Shown: positions 9,915 to 21,850 of the stretch, piece after piece
Layout: every line of letters begins with the position of its first letter
How positions within the stretch are numbered: position 1 is the stretch's first letter
Source of the DNA: Favolaschia claudopus
Lineage: Eukaryota > Basidiomycota > Agaricomycetes > Agaricales > Mycenaceae
Reading direction: 5' to 3'
Length of the DNA: 64,000 nucleotides
NCBI GenBank assembly: GCA_037176885.1
Contig: JAWWNJ010000073.1
Location: forward strand, 62,001-126,000
Notes under the pieces: model-generated
Seen by the model: only the letters and a program-made list of their open reading frames with translations
Database searches by the model: none
What the model was told of the DNA's origin: nothing
Translations under genes and position numbers: made by a program

Positions 9915-11829
9915 TCAAAGCATCCCCCAAACACCATACACCCCCACCAACGCACCCACCACCCCAGCCAACGTCGCAGCCCACACGCCCGGAGGCACCG
10001 AAAAGCCCTTGCCGTTGAAGGGCACGTATGTAGTCGTCGCGCTTGCACTGGCGCCAGCGGCGTTGCTGCCCGTCCCACCGCCTGTAAGATTCGCGCCATT
10101 AGGCTGCATGAGCAACGATTGGAATCAGCATGCAGTCAAAGGAAGATAGGGAGGACTGGTAAATACACGTACACCGATGGGCCGCGAGTTGTCCGTGAAG
10201 GCGCAGTTGTTGGAAGAACAAAGACATTTGGCGCCGATTGGGTCCCAGAAGGCGGTGGAGCAGTTTGTGGGTACTGCGTCGGGCGAGGAGATGAGTGACG
10301 AGAGATCGGGGAGGTAGAATATGGAATATAACGTACGCCGGGAACGTGCTTGTTGTCCGTCGGGGACTTGTTGCGCGGGATTGGGGTTGTTTACCGTTGG
10401 CTCGACTTCGGGGCATCCGTACTAACGAACAAGCAGGTCAGGATCGTAGAAGATCAGAATGGATAGAATTGAAGAATGAATACTTACGCAGGTGAAGAAA
10501 GGAAAGTCGGAGAACGCGCAGTGCGATAGGAGGCCGTTCTCGTTTTGCGGGATGCCGTTGCAGATCTTGAGCGACGAGTCGACTTGCGGGGTGGAGCATT
10601 TGAGGGCTTCGACCGAGTCGAGTTGGGAGGTAGGGACGGGGTTCTGGACCCACGCGAGGAGCTGCTCGTTTGAGACGATCCATACTGTTGATGAGAAGGC
10701 ATGAGCAAGCTGGACCTCATAGAGAAAAAACAAGGGACTAACCATCCTGCTGCTCCTGCGCCCAATCCAGGAACTGGTTGATCATATTGATCGTCGAGTT
10801 GCTGGGGTTCACGCCGGGGTACGTCGTGCTCAAATGAATCGGATGCGTATACAGCCCAATCGGTTGTCGATTCCCGTTATAATGCGCCGTGAAAGTCGCC
10901 TTCATGTACTCCAGCGTCGCTGAATCATTCACCGCGCTCTCCCCATTCGCCGTATCGAGCCACGGATCCATGAGATGAATCCCTGCATCCCCGCGCTGGT
11001 CGAAGAACGCGTACATCGGAATCTCCCAGAATCCAGGCAGGACGGGCTGGCCTTTACAAGCTCCCGTCGACCTCGAGGCAGTCGTCGCCATGCCGTTGTC
11101 GAGGGTGTACGGCCAGGAAGGCGTCCGTGCCCGACTCGGTGGACGGGGATGGCGGCGGCGGCGGAGGAGTCGTAGGTGAAGCCCGCGGCGGCGAGGAGCT
11201 TGAGGGTGTTGACGGAGTAGTTGAGGAAGGGCCGCGCGGAAGCCGATGATGGATTTGAGGGGGATGCCGGCGAGGGCGTTGAGCGCGATGAGGTTGCCGT
11301 CGATTTCGTTTTGCGGGGGGTCCCCGACGTGTGTCATTGTGTGGTCAGCGATTTCGTTGCCAGCGACATACCAGTCTGCGTGCGTGTCGATGGGTGGTGT
11401 ATATATCTTTTGGAGAGAAGACGTACCGGTTACGAGGGTGTAATTAGTGAAAATTGAGGGATGTGAAGTAGGTCATTTTGGGTTGGCAGCCATTGGGATT
11501 TTTGCGCTGCCCAAGAAACTGATTTACTGCGTCGAGGGTGTAGGACTGGACTGCGTCGTCAGCGGTGAATACGACGACATTGGGACTTGCGACTATGCGA
11601 AGAAACTCTGCTACGGCAATGAAGAGGCGATGGAAGCATACCCCATTCAAACCCCCAGGAGGATTCGGGCTCGCCACAGTTGCAGTTGGGGAGCTTGCAC
11701 TTGGAGGCGTCGCACGAGTACCTGCGGCTGCCGAACTCGGACGTCGCCCCACTGACGGAGCCCATCTTGCGACGCCACATACGACACCAGCGGCAGGACC
11801 GAGAGGAAGAGACTTCCGAGGTTAAGCAT
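9915..11829 (-). pseudogene. polysaccharide deacetylase (CE4-like, GPI-anchored) pseudogene
   Basis: A minus-strand copy of the gene at 28516-30375. The start (MLNLGSLFLSVLPLV, a signal peptide) and the 3' exons, including the hydrophobic GPI tail ending at 9915, are recognisable. CE4-type motifs are present: FTADDAV (motif 1 Asp pair), HTMTH (metal-binding His pair) and the region of the RAPF motif. Comparison with the paralogue shows the frame broken by apparent one-base insertions near 11760-11764, 11660-11668, 11451-11455 (producing a stop just after SLNF) and 11227-11233 (destroying RAPF). Further slippage occurs around 11100-11160. Some surviving exons remain open and conserved, so the decay looks recent. 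The living relatives remove acetyl groups from chitin-like polymers at the cell wall. Confidence 0.8.
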
Positions 11830-14600
11830 CTTCGACAAAATTTCGTCTTTTTTCCTTGCCCAAGGACAGAGGACGAGGAGCAGAGCAGTTCGGAGAGAGT
11901 TGGCCGGAGAAGGGATGGCCAGCAGCAAGAGATGCGGAAATGGCGGTGAGAGGGTATTTATAGTCCGGTATGTTAGGCTTTCTAAAGTTAGATCTCAATT
12001 CGCGTCCTCTGGCTGGACAGTCGTCCGTTCGGCTTGCACAAACTCGACCCGGTGTTCATTTCAGCGCCAAAAGGCAGTCACAAGGGCCGAGACACGACTT
12101 GCGGCAGATGCCTAATCCATGGTTTTGATGGTGGCGAGACTTGGTCTACGCAGCTTCCGTTGGTCGGCTTGAAGTCCGAGACCGAAGTGGGCCATTCCAG
12201 CGACCTTCCTCGACGGCTTCAGCCTTGTATGAAGACACAGAGTTTCTCGCATTCACCCAGCGATGCTGGCGAGCAAAAATGCAGAAGAATCGTTCCCGAT
12301 TCTTGGCCCCGAAAAGCGAAAAGCGCAGATGTCCATTGGAGTTCATGGCCCTTTGTAGCCTCGGGTGCGCGTAGACGATGCAGAAGCCCGTTACGAGGTA
12401 TTTTCGCGGATTCGACGCAATATCGGCTTTTTTCTTGACCTATGTAGTCTTGATTCCAAGATTCTTGCGCGTCAGCCACCATATCTTGATGCGTACAATA
12501 CCCCAGTCGAGCAGAGTACACAACACAGACGGAACTCGAAGCTTTCTGGTCAACGCAGCGAGAAGGTCAAGAGCAAGAGGGAGTAGAATGGGCTTGGCAT
12601 CATCCACAACGTCTTGGCATCAATTTTGTCGTCGGTTGGCGCTACACCAGAGTACACCAGCTACAGCAGAGACAGAGCTCTCGTCGTTATTGACTGTGAA
12701 TGACGCTTGAGCTCCTCCTTGACCCAGAACGCCAGCCGCGGCCCGTCAGCATTGTGCAAAATTTGTTCACGGAAGCTTCGCGACTAAACCGACGTCTACT
12801 CTATGTGCTTGGTCTTTTCAGCATGTTCTTGCACGGGTCAACAAGCAAAATTGGCGACACACTGGCATTCGTCGAATCCGACGAAATATCTTCGAACAAC
12901 AGAACGAAAAGATCTGCAAATCCTTACCCAAGTCAGAGAAAGTCAGGGACGGGGCGGGATCTTTACTTCTACCCTCGTCTTCTTATATCGACGCGGTGGT
13001 ATCACTGGACTTTCCACGAATCCCTGGGCAAGATGCCACGGTTTGTCGTGAGACTCATTCTCGACGTCATCTCGACGCTCAGACTTGTTCCTCTCGTTCT
13101 CACTGCGGCGTTCTCCTTCGTCTTCGGGGCAGAGATTCAAGGCTGAATCGTACGACACGCGTGTGTATACGCACTGAAGCCTGACACCCACGGAATCTCG
13201 TTAAACGTGGCCTCCGCTGTATACACATCCGTCCTATCTTGTTTGCAATTGGGGAACACGATCCGACAAAAGTGCGGCCAGGTGGCGGCTTGGATTCTCT
13301 GAAAGCGTTACTCGTTTACAATTCCGAATATGTCCTTCTTCTCTTCAGCAGGCAGCATTTCCGCCACTCTCCGAATCTAAGGTCAACGCGCTTGGGATCT
13401 AGATCCTGCTGTCTCTGGTATCTTAAGCTTGTGCCCTTGAAAGGCGACCTTTTCGTCCCCCGCCCACTGCACACCACACTGGCGACAAGACCCGGCGCCT
13501 CGAATACTTATCCTCTTTCATATGCGTATCTGATGCAGCGACCTCTCACTCGCATCGCTAAGAGCGGCGCTATATGGCATATATACAGGGTAAGTACGCC
13601 AGACTTGTCTTCAGCCACTCATGGGACCGAAATCCAGTCTACTATGCCGCCGAGAACGCGGCTAACGCTCAGAATACCCTCATATCCCTCCACCACTCAA
13701 GACGAGGTTTGGTCCGGCGTAACTACTGTCGCGGGTGAGCGCTCCATCTCTCATCCTTAGCGAATCCATTGCATACAAACTGAATTTCTGAAGGATTTGA
13801 CAACAGGCTGCGACGGCATGCCCGCCTGTGCGGACTACACCACTTCCTCCGGCGCGGCGCGTCTCATCTTAGTCTACGTTTTCGAGACGACACAGCTACG
13901 GTCCACTATCAAATAGGCTGGGAGCAGCATCGATGGAGCAACATTTTTCATGTGGGCGCGGGTGTACCAGTCAATGAGGGGGCCATTAACAATGGTATGT
14001 GTATTTCCCGTCAGACGGGAGTCTATCTTCTATCCTCGCAAATCAGATGGAGTACCTCACATCGCACGCCTCCGGAGGAACCCTCGTAACCTCTTTTCGC
14101 ACCGATAAAGGTACTTCTGGGCAAACCCGGTGCGTCTCGTCCCCTCATCGTTTCTCCATCCTCACTTGTTGACCCGCCCATAGCTACGCCTCATTCAAGA
14201 TGGACACCTCGCCTTCCTCAACTATGGTGCGCTTCGCCCCGCCGCCGCTCATTGTGGATCTTGCGACGAAGGAGGCAGAACATCGGAGCGTGGGCGCGAG
14301 CGGGATCGGGAAGCACGGGGAAGGGTGATGATGGGTGCACGGGTGTTCGTAAGTATGCCGAGTTGAGTGTGTTGTGTTCGGCGCATGTGCTTGCGGAGGG
14401 GATGACGGGGTCGAGCGGGACGGAGATAGGTACGATTGGTGCGACTGGGTGGCATTTCCCATAGAGTCGCTGTGGCAGGGCAGATCGTACAGTCGGGTGG
14501 ATGGGAGCTCGATGGTGGTGGGGCGTGCTGATCAAGGTGGACCGTGGTGTCATTGTGTGTCGTTAACGAGATTGACATAAGAGATCGAACGAGTAAGGTG
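11666..14600. repeat. segmental duplication, block A (pairs with block B at 19016-21850)
   Basis: This block aligns in the same orientation and order with 19016-21850. Matched anchors: 11666-11829 with 19016-19197 (5' end of the CE4 gene), 11890-12020 with 19245-19375, 12060-12200 with 19417-19555, 12935-13100 with 20280-20410, 13790-13870 with 20908-20985, 13900-14120 with 21010-21230, and 14182-14560 with 21285-21835. Identity looks high within anchors, with many indels between them. Apart from the CE4 5' end, no intact gene is found. The + strand between about 13640 and 14470 carries open stretches that look like a decayed multi-exon gene I cannot name (for example a run ending ATGWHFP at about 14464). 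The remainder up to 15061 shows nothing recognisable. Confidence 0.75.
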
Positions 14601-15061
14601 AAACCCCCATGATATCTAAGACTCACTTGTTGACGCACCGAATGTTGTTGTGCCCAGTTCGGAGCGGTGTTGGGAACACCAGATTGTCGCCGGTCGGAGG
14701 TACTACGGGATGTTTTGCCTCAATTCCTCTCATTGAAGATCAGGTCTCGATGGCTCACCGACGATTCTGGCAGGTCGATTTGGAGCAAATGTGATTAATC
14801 TTTCAATCAAAGATGACTCTATATCCTTCTATCTTTCTGTGAATGGTACATACGGGATCTGACAGGATAATATCAGCGCTGCAGCAGGGCTAGGCTTGTG
14901 CGCAGTCCATAAAAATGGAATCCACTATGCCGTTCATAATGATATGCACCTGCCTGCCCAGCTAGCGCTGTTGCTTTCATGATCATCTCCTGTTGCTGAA
15001 GTGAAGGTCGTGTCTCTCACCGCCTCATTCACGGCTTTTCTGAGGCTCCACGTCACTCACA

Positions 15062-17214
15062 ATGCTCTCACTCTCCTGGCTAGTACTGGGGTCTACGCTC
15101 TTCTTGTTTTCTCTAGCATACGCAGAGCCTGTTCACCTTCCGCTCATTCGCCATATATTGCCTCATTCCGACTCTGCTGTTGCCCGTCTTTTGCTCGGTG
15201 TCGAACGGAGGGAGGATGCTGGTCTCAGCCTCGCAGTTCGTGGGTGCTCAATTGGAAGTCAACTCAAACTGACAGAGTACCTGTAGCCATCGGGGCTAAA
15301 CCTCATCCCCATTAGTTTCGGCACACCGTTCGTGAATCGCCTATGGTAAGTTTTATAGTGTGCTTACCCCGGATTTTCTTCCAGGACACAAAACCTACAC
15401 CTTGTCCTCTCTTTCACACTTCCTGGTGCTGTGGTTGGCGGATGCAGTGTTGAAACATGCAGCAGCAGCAACGGCTCGACTCTCTTCAACTACAACAAGT
15501 CATCGTCTGCAAGGAACAAATCTATCAGCACCCAAACTATCAGTGCGCTTCACGAGATTGGCATCCCAGCAAGTGTTTTCACAGACGTGATCAGTTTTGG
15601 TTCATTCTCTGTTTTGGACGCATCTTTTTGTGCGTGGTAATTTCTTGGACCAGTTGCGTCTAATCGAAGCCATCCATTCCAGTTGTATCTGACCCCTGGG
15701 ACCTTCAATTCTTCAAGAACGGGATTGTGCCTGGCGTTTTCGGACTCAGTCCCTCCCTCCAAAGTCCGCCCTCGTTATGGCAATCCCTTCTTTCAAGCAG
15801 CCCTGTCGATGCGCCTGAGATGGGCATCTGGCTTTCACGTGTGCTCAACACGAGCACTTTGAAAGGGCCAGAACCGGGAGTGTTTACATTCGGTGGAACG
15901 AACTCGTCGTTGTATACCGGCGACATTGAGTTTTTCAATTCAACATCCACTTCAGCGTGGGCACTGAACATCACCAGTGTGTATGCCCTGCCCAATCTCT
16001 GATTCTCAAGCTGATCAAGCTCATTCTCTCATTCTTCATTCCACTTCCAGCACTCACAATTCAAGGACATGAGCTGACCTTCACACAAAGCAACAATGTC
16101 GCTTTCGACGTGGGAGCAATATCGATCTATGGCCCAACAAGCATTGTTGCAACCATTTGGGCGCAAGTGCCGGGAGCCAGTCCAGTTAATTCTGATTCCA
16201 GTGGTCCTGGAAGTTATCAATATCGTACGTTGAATGTTCACTGCTGCTGTACTCAACTGGGCTTTATTCCATTCAAGCATGCTCCACCACCTTGAATGTT
16301 TCAGTGTGCTTTGGAGGGCACATTTGGGTGCTTGACCCTGCAGAGTTGAATGCTGGGAAGATGACAGGTGGCAACGACGCACAGTGCTTGGGTGCAATTG
16401 TAGGTTTGGACGAGGCGGAGGATCAGCCTGCCTGGATTTTCGGCGAGACATTTTTGGTCAGTCGACTTGATTTCATTTAATTTGCCCAAGGTGCCATTAA
16501 CACATTTTACAGCGAGGTGTGTATACAGTGTTGCGGCAAGGCAATCCACCAGCAGTTGGGTTTGCAGAACTTTCAGAGCAAGCTGGTGGTGGTTCGTGCA
16601 GTGGTTATATGAGACAGATATTGATGTTCACAGTTGACCTCATTCTAGCACCGTCACCGACTTTGCATTCCACAGCCTCGTCAGGCTCGGTGTCATCGCC
16701 CCCGAGTTCCACTGCCCCACTGAGGTCGACCCCACCCCCGGTCTCCGCAAAGAAATCACCTGTTGCCGCTGTGATTGGGGGAGTGATTGGAGCCTTAGTT
16801 CTCTGTGCTGCCCTTTTGGCTGCATTACTTTTGACCCGCAGACATCGACAGCAGGATCACCCAAAGTTGGTGGGCGAATATGCAGGCAGGGCTAACCGCA
16901 ATCTGGCACCAGAACCCTTTGTTGCAGTTGACCAGCATCCAGAAATGGCACCACTCAACTCGGCAGAACGGCGATTCATGAGAAAGCTCCAAGCGAATGG
17001 GGCGGGTCTAGGTGGTTCAAGTTCAGCGACTCAGCCCAATGAAAGTGCTAGCAATAGAGGAGAAAATGGCAGCTCTTCCTCGCCTGCCGCAGCTGCTGCA
17101 GATGTGTCAGTGATGGTTGAAGAGTTGAGAAATTTGCGAGAGGAGATGCGACAATTGGCGGAGCGAGATTCTGGGGGCTCAATAGCCCCGCCGAGTTATC
17201 ATCCAGACGCATAG
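15062..17214 (+). CDS. membrane-anchored aspartic-protease homologue, catalytic motifs lost
   Basis: Eight exons (15062-15235, 15287-15345, 15385-15629, 15683-15976, 16051-16224, 16305-16456, 16513-16591, 16649-17214) splice without frame breaks into about 580 residues. An N-terminal signal peptide (LVLGSTLFLFSLAYA) is followed by a two-lobed A1 pepsin-type body: IPISFGTP, PGVFGLSPSL, GVFTFGGTNSSLYTGDIEF, IYGPTSI, then WIFGETFL and VYTVLR near the end of the fold. A Ser/Pro-rich stalk, one transmembrane helix (AAVIGGVIGALVLCAAL) and a cytosolic tail with a short coiled coil (EELRNLREEMRQLAE) complete it. The first DTGS is absent (the position reads SFTLPG), the second DTG reads DVG, and the flap YGSG position reads HEIG, so it is probably not a protease. 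Two donors are the unusual GTTCGT. It may be a binding or sensor protein, or an early pseudogene. Confidence 0.72.
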
Positions 17215-18187
17215 AGCATCAAAGCTTTATGAAGTGTAGGGTGGCCAGTTTGTTGTTCTGACATTTTTTGTCTCGATACTGTTGTTATTCTGTAGTACTA
17301 TGAGCCAGAACTTGAATTTGGGAGTCTCGTCAAATGTTCAATTTCCATTGTCGCAACGGCAAGACACAAAATTCAAGTGAGCCACAGGTCCTCAACCGAA
17401 AGCTTGGAGCACATGATATGCACCATCCAATGTATATTTTGCTTGGCCACTTTTTTTTAAATTTTTTTCACGGCTTATCCTTTCAATGCAATTTCAATGT
17501 TTGGCAGCATGAGGCCATCCTGCTCACAGATGAATTTCAGCTCCAGAGACTGACTCTGCTGGCTCACCCTCCACGTCCAATTTCTACCCAAGTGAACTGT
17601 GACAGGCACCAGCGCAGGCAGTCGGGCAGTAGGATGTCAAAGTGTATGCACACTTACGCTCAGTCTCATATTTCGTTTGTCGTTGGCAGAGCTGTGCATT
17701 GTGGGGATGGAGGAAGATCAACGAGTCGGTGCGAGAGTGGGTACCAGTACAATACATAGCTCCGTGGTACATATCGCTAGACAGAGGGGTAGTTTCATAA
17801 CGGCAAAAACAAGGGTCTCTGTTAACTTAGAGGCAATGATATATCAGAGCCCTCAGCTAACTAGAGGTGGAGTAGAGAGGACACTGATGTATCAAAACAC
17901 TGTATAGTATGGTATACTTACAGCTGCTTCACCTCTGCTGCTGAGCCCTCAGCTAACTCGAGGTTGACTAGAGGACCCTGATATATCAAAACACTGTATA
18001 GTACGGTATACGGCTGCTTCATCTCTGCTGCTGGCCAAACTCAGTTGCCCTGGCCTGGAGATAGCAGGCTATGTAATCTTGCACTTGGGCATGGTCACTC
18101 GTACATAAAGAGGCGTGGCTTGAGAGTATAAATGCTCTTGATTCCTTGACATCCCTGGCTGTCCTCAACATCCATCGCAATTTTATC
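17215..18187. other. intergenic with a local tandem repeat
   Basis: About 970 bp without a gene. It contains the two-unit tandem repeat listed separately and, near 18118-18125, a possible TATA-like TATAAAT about 80 bp upstream of the secreted-protein start. Confidence 0.45.
17847..18033. repeat. two-unit direct tandem repeat (about 91-96 bp units)
   Basis: Unit 1 (17847-17942) and unit 2 (17943-18033) both begin GAGCCCTCAGCTAACT and both contain TATCAAAACACTGTATAGTA, GGTATAC, and GCTGCTTCA(C/T)CTCTGCTGCT. Unit 2 differs by a few substitutions and small deletions. The repeat lies just upstream of the small secreted-protein gene. No open frame spans it and no terminal inverted repeat was seen. 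Confidence 0.85.
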
Positions 18188-18202
18188 ATGTACTCAGTCG
18201 CA

Positions 18203-18715
18203 ATGAAGCTATCGTCCATCCTATTCATGTTGGCCGCCGCCATTGGCTCTGCTCTGGCTCAGACCATTCAACTCCCGGTCCTCCCTGATGGAATATACAT
18301 CATCAGCATTGGCGAGGATGACAAGCCAACTTGGACCAACATCACTGCCAAGGTCGCCGAGCCCGCTATGGCGAAACACAAGCCACGGAGCAACGTGATC
18401 GAGGCGCGGTTTGACTGGCCTTCCGGCACCTACGCAAGGTGCCCAGGCGGAAATTGGTTCCTGTCAACTGACCTCTACACCCAGGGCACCTGGGCAGGCA
18501 TGTGGAACCAGTGTATATCAGCAAACGGAAGCTACCAGTTCCCTGCAGGGACTGCTCTGACGAAGTACCAAGGTACTTCTGTGTCCTACATGTGTGCATA
18601 TGTGGCCAATTCGTGCACTGTACAGGAGTGGCACGATGCTGTCGGGTTGGTGCAGGACAGCTGCAGTGGCCGCAGCAATGGTTGGCAGGAGCCGGGTATG
18701 CTTGCTTTTGCATGA
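18203..18715 (+). CDS. small secreted cysteine-containing protein
   Basis: The ATG at 18203 gives a textbook signal peptide (MKLSSILFMLAAAIGSALAQ); an in-frame ATG at 18188 would add five residues. The mature part is about 150 residues with five cysteines, one N-glycosylation sequon (NGS) and many aromatic residues (PGGNWF, TWAGMWNQC, YMCAYV), typical of small secreted fungal proteins. The 3' end is uncertain: a donor GTATGC follows GWQEPG and an acceptor near 18750 would replace the last six residues by a longer tail with AYLHIPAWNK. It belongs to no family I can name with confidence. It sits between the aspartic-protease homologue and duplication block B, in a fast-evolving region. An effector-like role is possible but not shown. 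Confidence 0.62.
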   Translation: MKLSSILFMLAAAIGSALAQTIQLPVLPDGIYIISIGEDDKPTWTNITAKVAEPAMAKHKPRSNVIEARFDWPSGTYARCPGGNWFLSTDLYTQGTWAGMWNQCISANGSYQFPAGTALTKYQGTSVSYMCAYVANSCTVQEWHDAVGLVQDSCSGRSNGWQEPGMLAFA

Positions 18716-18959
18716 GTCAGGCAGGCCACTGAGCTGACAACTGAATGTAGCATATCTTCATATCCCTGCATGGAACAAGGTAACAACTAGCCCGGGAAAA
18801 CTCTGTGAAGTTGAGAGGCTCACTCCAGATACAGAGATACGGCTATGCCAAGTCAGGATCTTCTATCTGCTAGAAGAAATCACAGAAGATAGAATGATGC
18901 GGGCCATCACATGTAATTTGTAGTTGTCAAACAGATTTATCACTTGTGTAAGTTGTGTT

Positions 18960-19199
18960 TTATCAGATTCAGCTATAACAGTGAAGAAAGGATGGAAGGA
19001 TACACCATTGACATCCAAGCCACCAGGAGGATTTGGACTCAGTTGGGGAGCTTGCACTTGGAGGCATCACATGAGTAGTCTATGGCTGCCGAGCTTTTAA
19101 CATCACCCATCTTGTGATGCCACATACGACACCAGCAGCAAAACCAACAACATTGCTATTTAGCCAAAGAGAGGAAAAGGCTGCCCAGATGAAGCATCG
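18960..19199 (-). pseudogene. 5' fragment of a CE4-like deacetylase gene
   Basis: The minus strand from about 19199 down to 18960 matches the first exon and the start of the second of the CE4 pseudogene at 9915-11829: the signal-peptide region, the Cys-rich segment around CKL and the PNPPGGL turn can be followed. A stop interrupts the Cys-rich part and the rest of the gene (the DD, HTMTH and GPI-tail portions) is missing. It is the left end of duplication block B and so shows where the duplication cut the ancestral gene. Confidence 0.7.
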
Positions 19200-21850
19200 G
19201 CCTTGAAAATTTCTTGAAGAGCAGGGAATGAGGAACAAAACAACTCAGAGAGAGCTGGCCGTAGGAAGGATGGCCAGCAGCAGAGGTGCGGAAATGGCGG
19301 CGAGAGGGTATTTTAGTCCTGTATGTTAGGTGTTCTAAAGTCAGATCTCAATTCACGTCCTCTTGCTGAAAAATCCTCCCTTCGGCCTGCACAAGGTCGT
19401 ACTGGTGTTCATTTCAGCTCAAAAGACAGTCACAAGGCCCGAGACACAACTTGCAGCAAATGCATAATCCATGGCCACTGTGCTTTGATGGTGGTGAGAC
19501 TTGGTCATACGCGTCTTCCGTTGGTCAGCTTAGAGATCCGGGACCGGAACAGGCTATTCCAGCAACTATCCTTGGGGAATTTGCCCATGCATTGGATGCT
19601 AGTGCCCCGGTACCGGTAGCATTGTCCGAGACTGCCAGGAGACCGCGACGTTGGTAGGTTGCATAGATCGCTGTAAAAAGTCAAGGTTCTGAATAAATTA
19701 CGATTTCAGAGACCAGGGAATCTCGTTCAGACGCTGGATACCCATAATTTCCCAAGCGGGCCCCCATGAGACTAGATTTTTGAACCTTCTCGCCTCAAAA
19801 TTTGACGGTGTGGTTCGCCAGCTGTAGGTTTCAAATTTTGACCAGAGGAAGATTGTTGGGCGCCAGTAATTCTCAGGTTCTATGCATTCAGTGCAGTCCA
19901 GCAGGTATACATAGGTAGCGGAGCCGTCTCTGGCGGGTAGGTTGTGAGCAAAAGCGAACAAACTAGGCTTGGCATCATGTCGTACGACGTTTGGGTTTAT
20001 TTGGGTCATCAATCACATCCTCGTCGCCGTCGACGTCGACGACGTGGATGTAACTTACTACGGCTGGTCTGCACGATATGGAACCATCTTTTGGTCAACG
20101 GACTCAACCCCAAGTCGTCAAAAATTCAACTCGAGTCCACCAGTCTAGAACACACTGATGTCGAATTTCCTCTATGCCTTCGTTTCTCAAAGATTGCGGC
20201 CACTGGTCAAGGGGATAAACCGGTGGACTGTGGCCTATCTGTTAAATCTGACGAAAAGGAACGGAATCAATTTTCCAGGCTCAAGCTGCAGCAGGCGCGG
20301 GGTGGTCTTTTGCTTCTGGTCTTTTTTTTATCCCGACGCGGTGGTATCTCCACGAATCCCTGGACGTGAGATTTGGCTTCGACGTCATCTCGACACTCAG
20401 CCTCAATTGGTCTCTTTCTCTGGGCTAAACGTCAATCGCACGACACGCCTTTACATCTTACAATTCGATCCAAAGACTCGTCTTCAAGGAATTTCGTTTT
20501 GTGTCGATCCCGGGGCCCTGGTCTCCTTGGGCTTGAATGCAGCGTTACAGTGTATTGACATCCGCGCAGCGGCGAAGGTCGCTTACCTAACTTGCTTCGA
20601 GGATGCCACCGTAGCGACTGTCTGTCGACATCGAGCAACACAAAAATGCCGTCAGGTGTTAGCTCAGGCTTCTGCAAATACTTCTCCTTTTAACAACTCT
20701 GGGGATTCTCTCCAGCGGGCAGCATTGCAGTCGTGGTATATCTCGTGCCCCCGCAACGCGACTTTCCTCCCGACCCACTTGCACTGATAAAGACTCACAT
20801 ACATGTAGGGGTTATCCCTCTTCCATAAATGAATCTCATGCAGAAACCCTTGCTATTCGAGGTATGCCTCGTGTCAGTCAAAGTTGACGGTCTCATTCAA
20901 ATCCTGAAGGGTTTGACAACAGGCTGCGACGGCATGCCCGCATATGCAGACTACGCCACTTCCTCCGGCGTGGCGTTTTCGAGACGACAGAGGACATACA
21001 GCTGTGGTTCACCATTGAATCGGTGTAAGCAGCAACGATGTTGATCAACATTTCCCGCGTGGGCGCAGGTGTACAAATCCACGGGGAGGATTAACAACCG
21101 TATGTGCATTTCCTGTCTGGCGGGAGTTCATCTTCTGACCTCGCGAATCGGATAGAGCACCCTACATCGTACGCCTCCGGAGAAACCCTCGTAACGTCTT
21201 TTCGCACCGACTAAGGTACCTCTGCGGAAACCCGGTGCGATCCAACCCCTCCTCAATTCTGCATCCTCACTTGTTGACCCATAGCTATGCCTCATTCAAG
21301 ATGGACACCTCTCTATCCACTGATTCTCCTGCATGGAGGGCCAAGCTCGAGGCAAATTATTCAGAACTCTATGGAGAGTTTCAAGGCTGTCAAAACTGGC
21401 GAAAGCGAGCAAAGAAATCACCATTCAACGAATTTAATCCGCCTCTGTCAAGTTTAACGAAGTGAAGCGGCGAGACTGAGTTCTTCCGCCTCCCTCTTGT
21501 CTTGTTTAGCCGCAGTGCGCGCCGCCACTCATCGTGAATTTTGAGAACATTTGGTGCGCCGACTGCTCGTTGATGAGAAGGTCGGGCGGGGAGTATACTC
21601 GGATGGGTCGCACGCGAGCGGGATCGGGAGCGCGTGGGAAGACGATAGTAGGCGCGCGGTGGTCCACGAGGATGTACGAGGATTGTGTTGCGTTCGGCGC
21701 ATGTGCCTGCAGAGGGGATGGCGGGGTCGACTAGGACAGGGACAGGTACGATTAGTGCAACGGGGTGGCCTAGCTCGTACAGTCGGGTGGATGGGAGCTC
21801 GACGGTGGTGGGGCGCGGTGTCATTTAATTGGGTCTCGTTTGCGTAAGTA
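19016..21850. repeat. segmental duplication, block B (pairs with block A at 11666-14600)
   Basis: Same order and orientation as block A, with anchors listed there. Here the decayed + strand gene has additional damage: for example the frame reading LVTSFRTDKG in block A meets a stop at the equivalent place (about 21213). A minus-strand frame at 19698-20012 has no recognisable domain and no matching frame in block A. The stretch contains no intact gene that I can support. A CG-rich run of CGTCGCCGTCGACGTCGACG lies near 20020-20043. Confidence 0.72.

Noticed and set aside
9915..11829. Reading the CE4 copy as a functional gene with extra introns
   Set aside because: No GT...AG pairs can bridge the one-base shifts at the four sites, and the paralogue has no introns at those points.
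14249..14638. Minus-strand frame of 129 codons in block A
   Set aside because: Low-complexity His/Pro/Thr/Arg-rich translation typical of an antisense shadow. The + strand pieces look more protein-like and the frame is not kept in block B.
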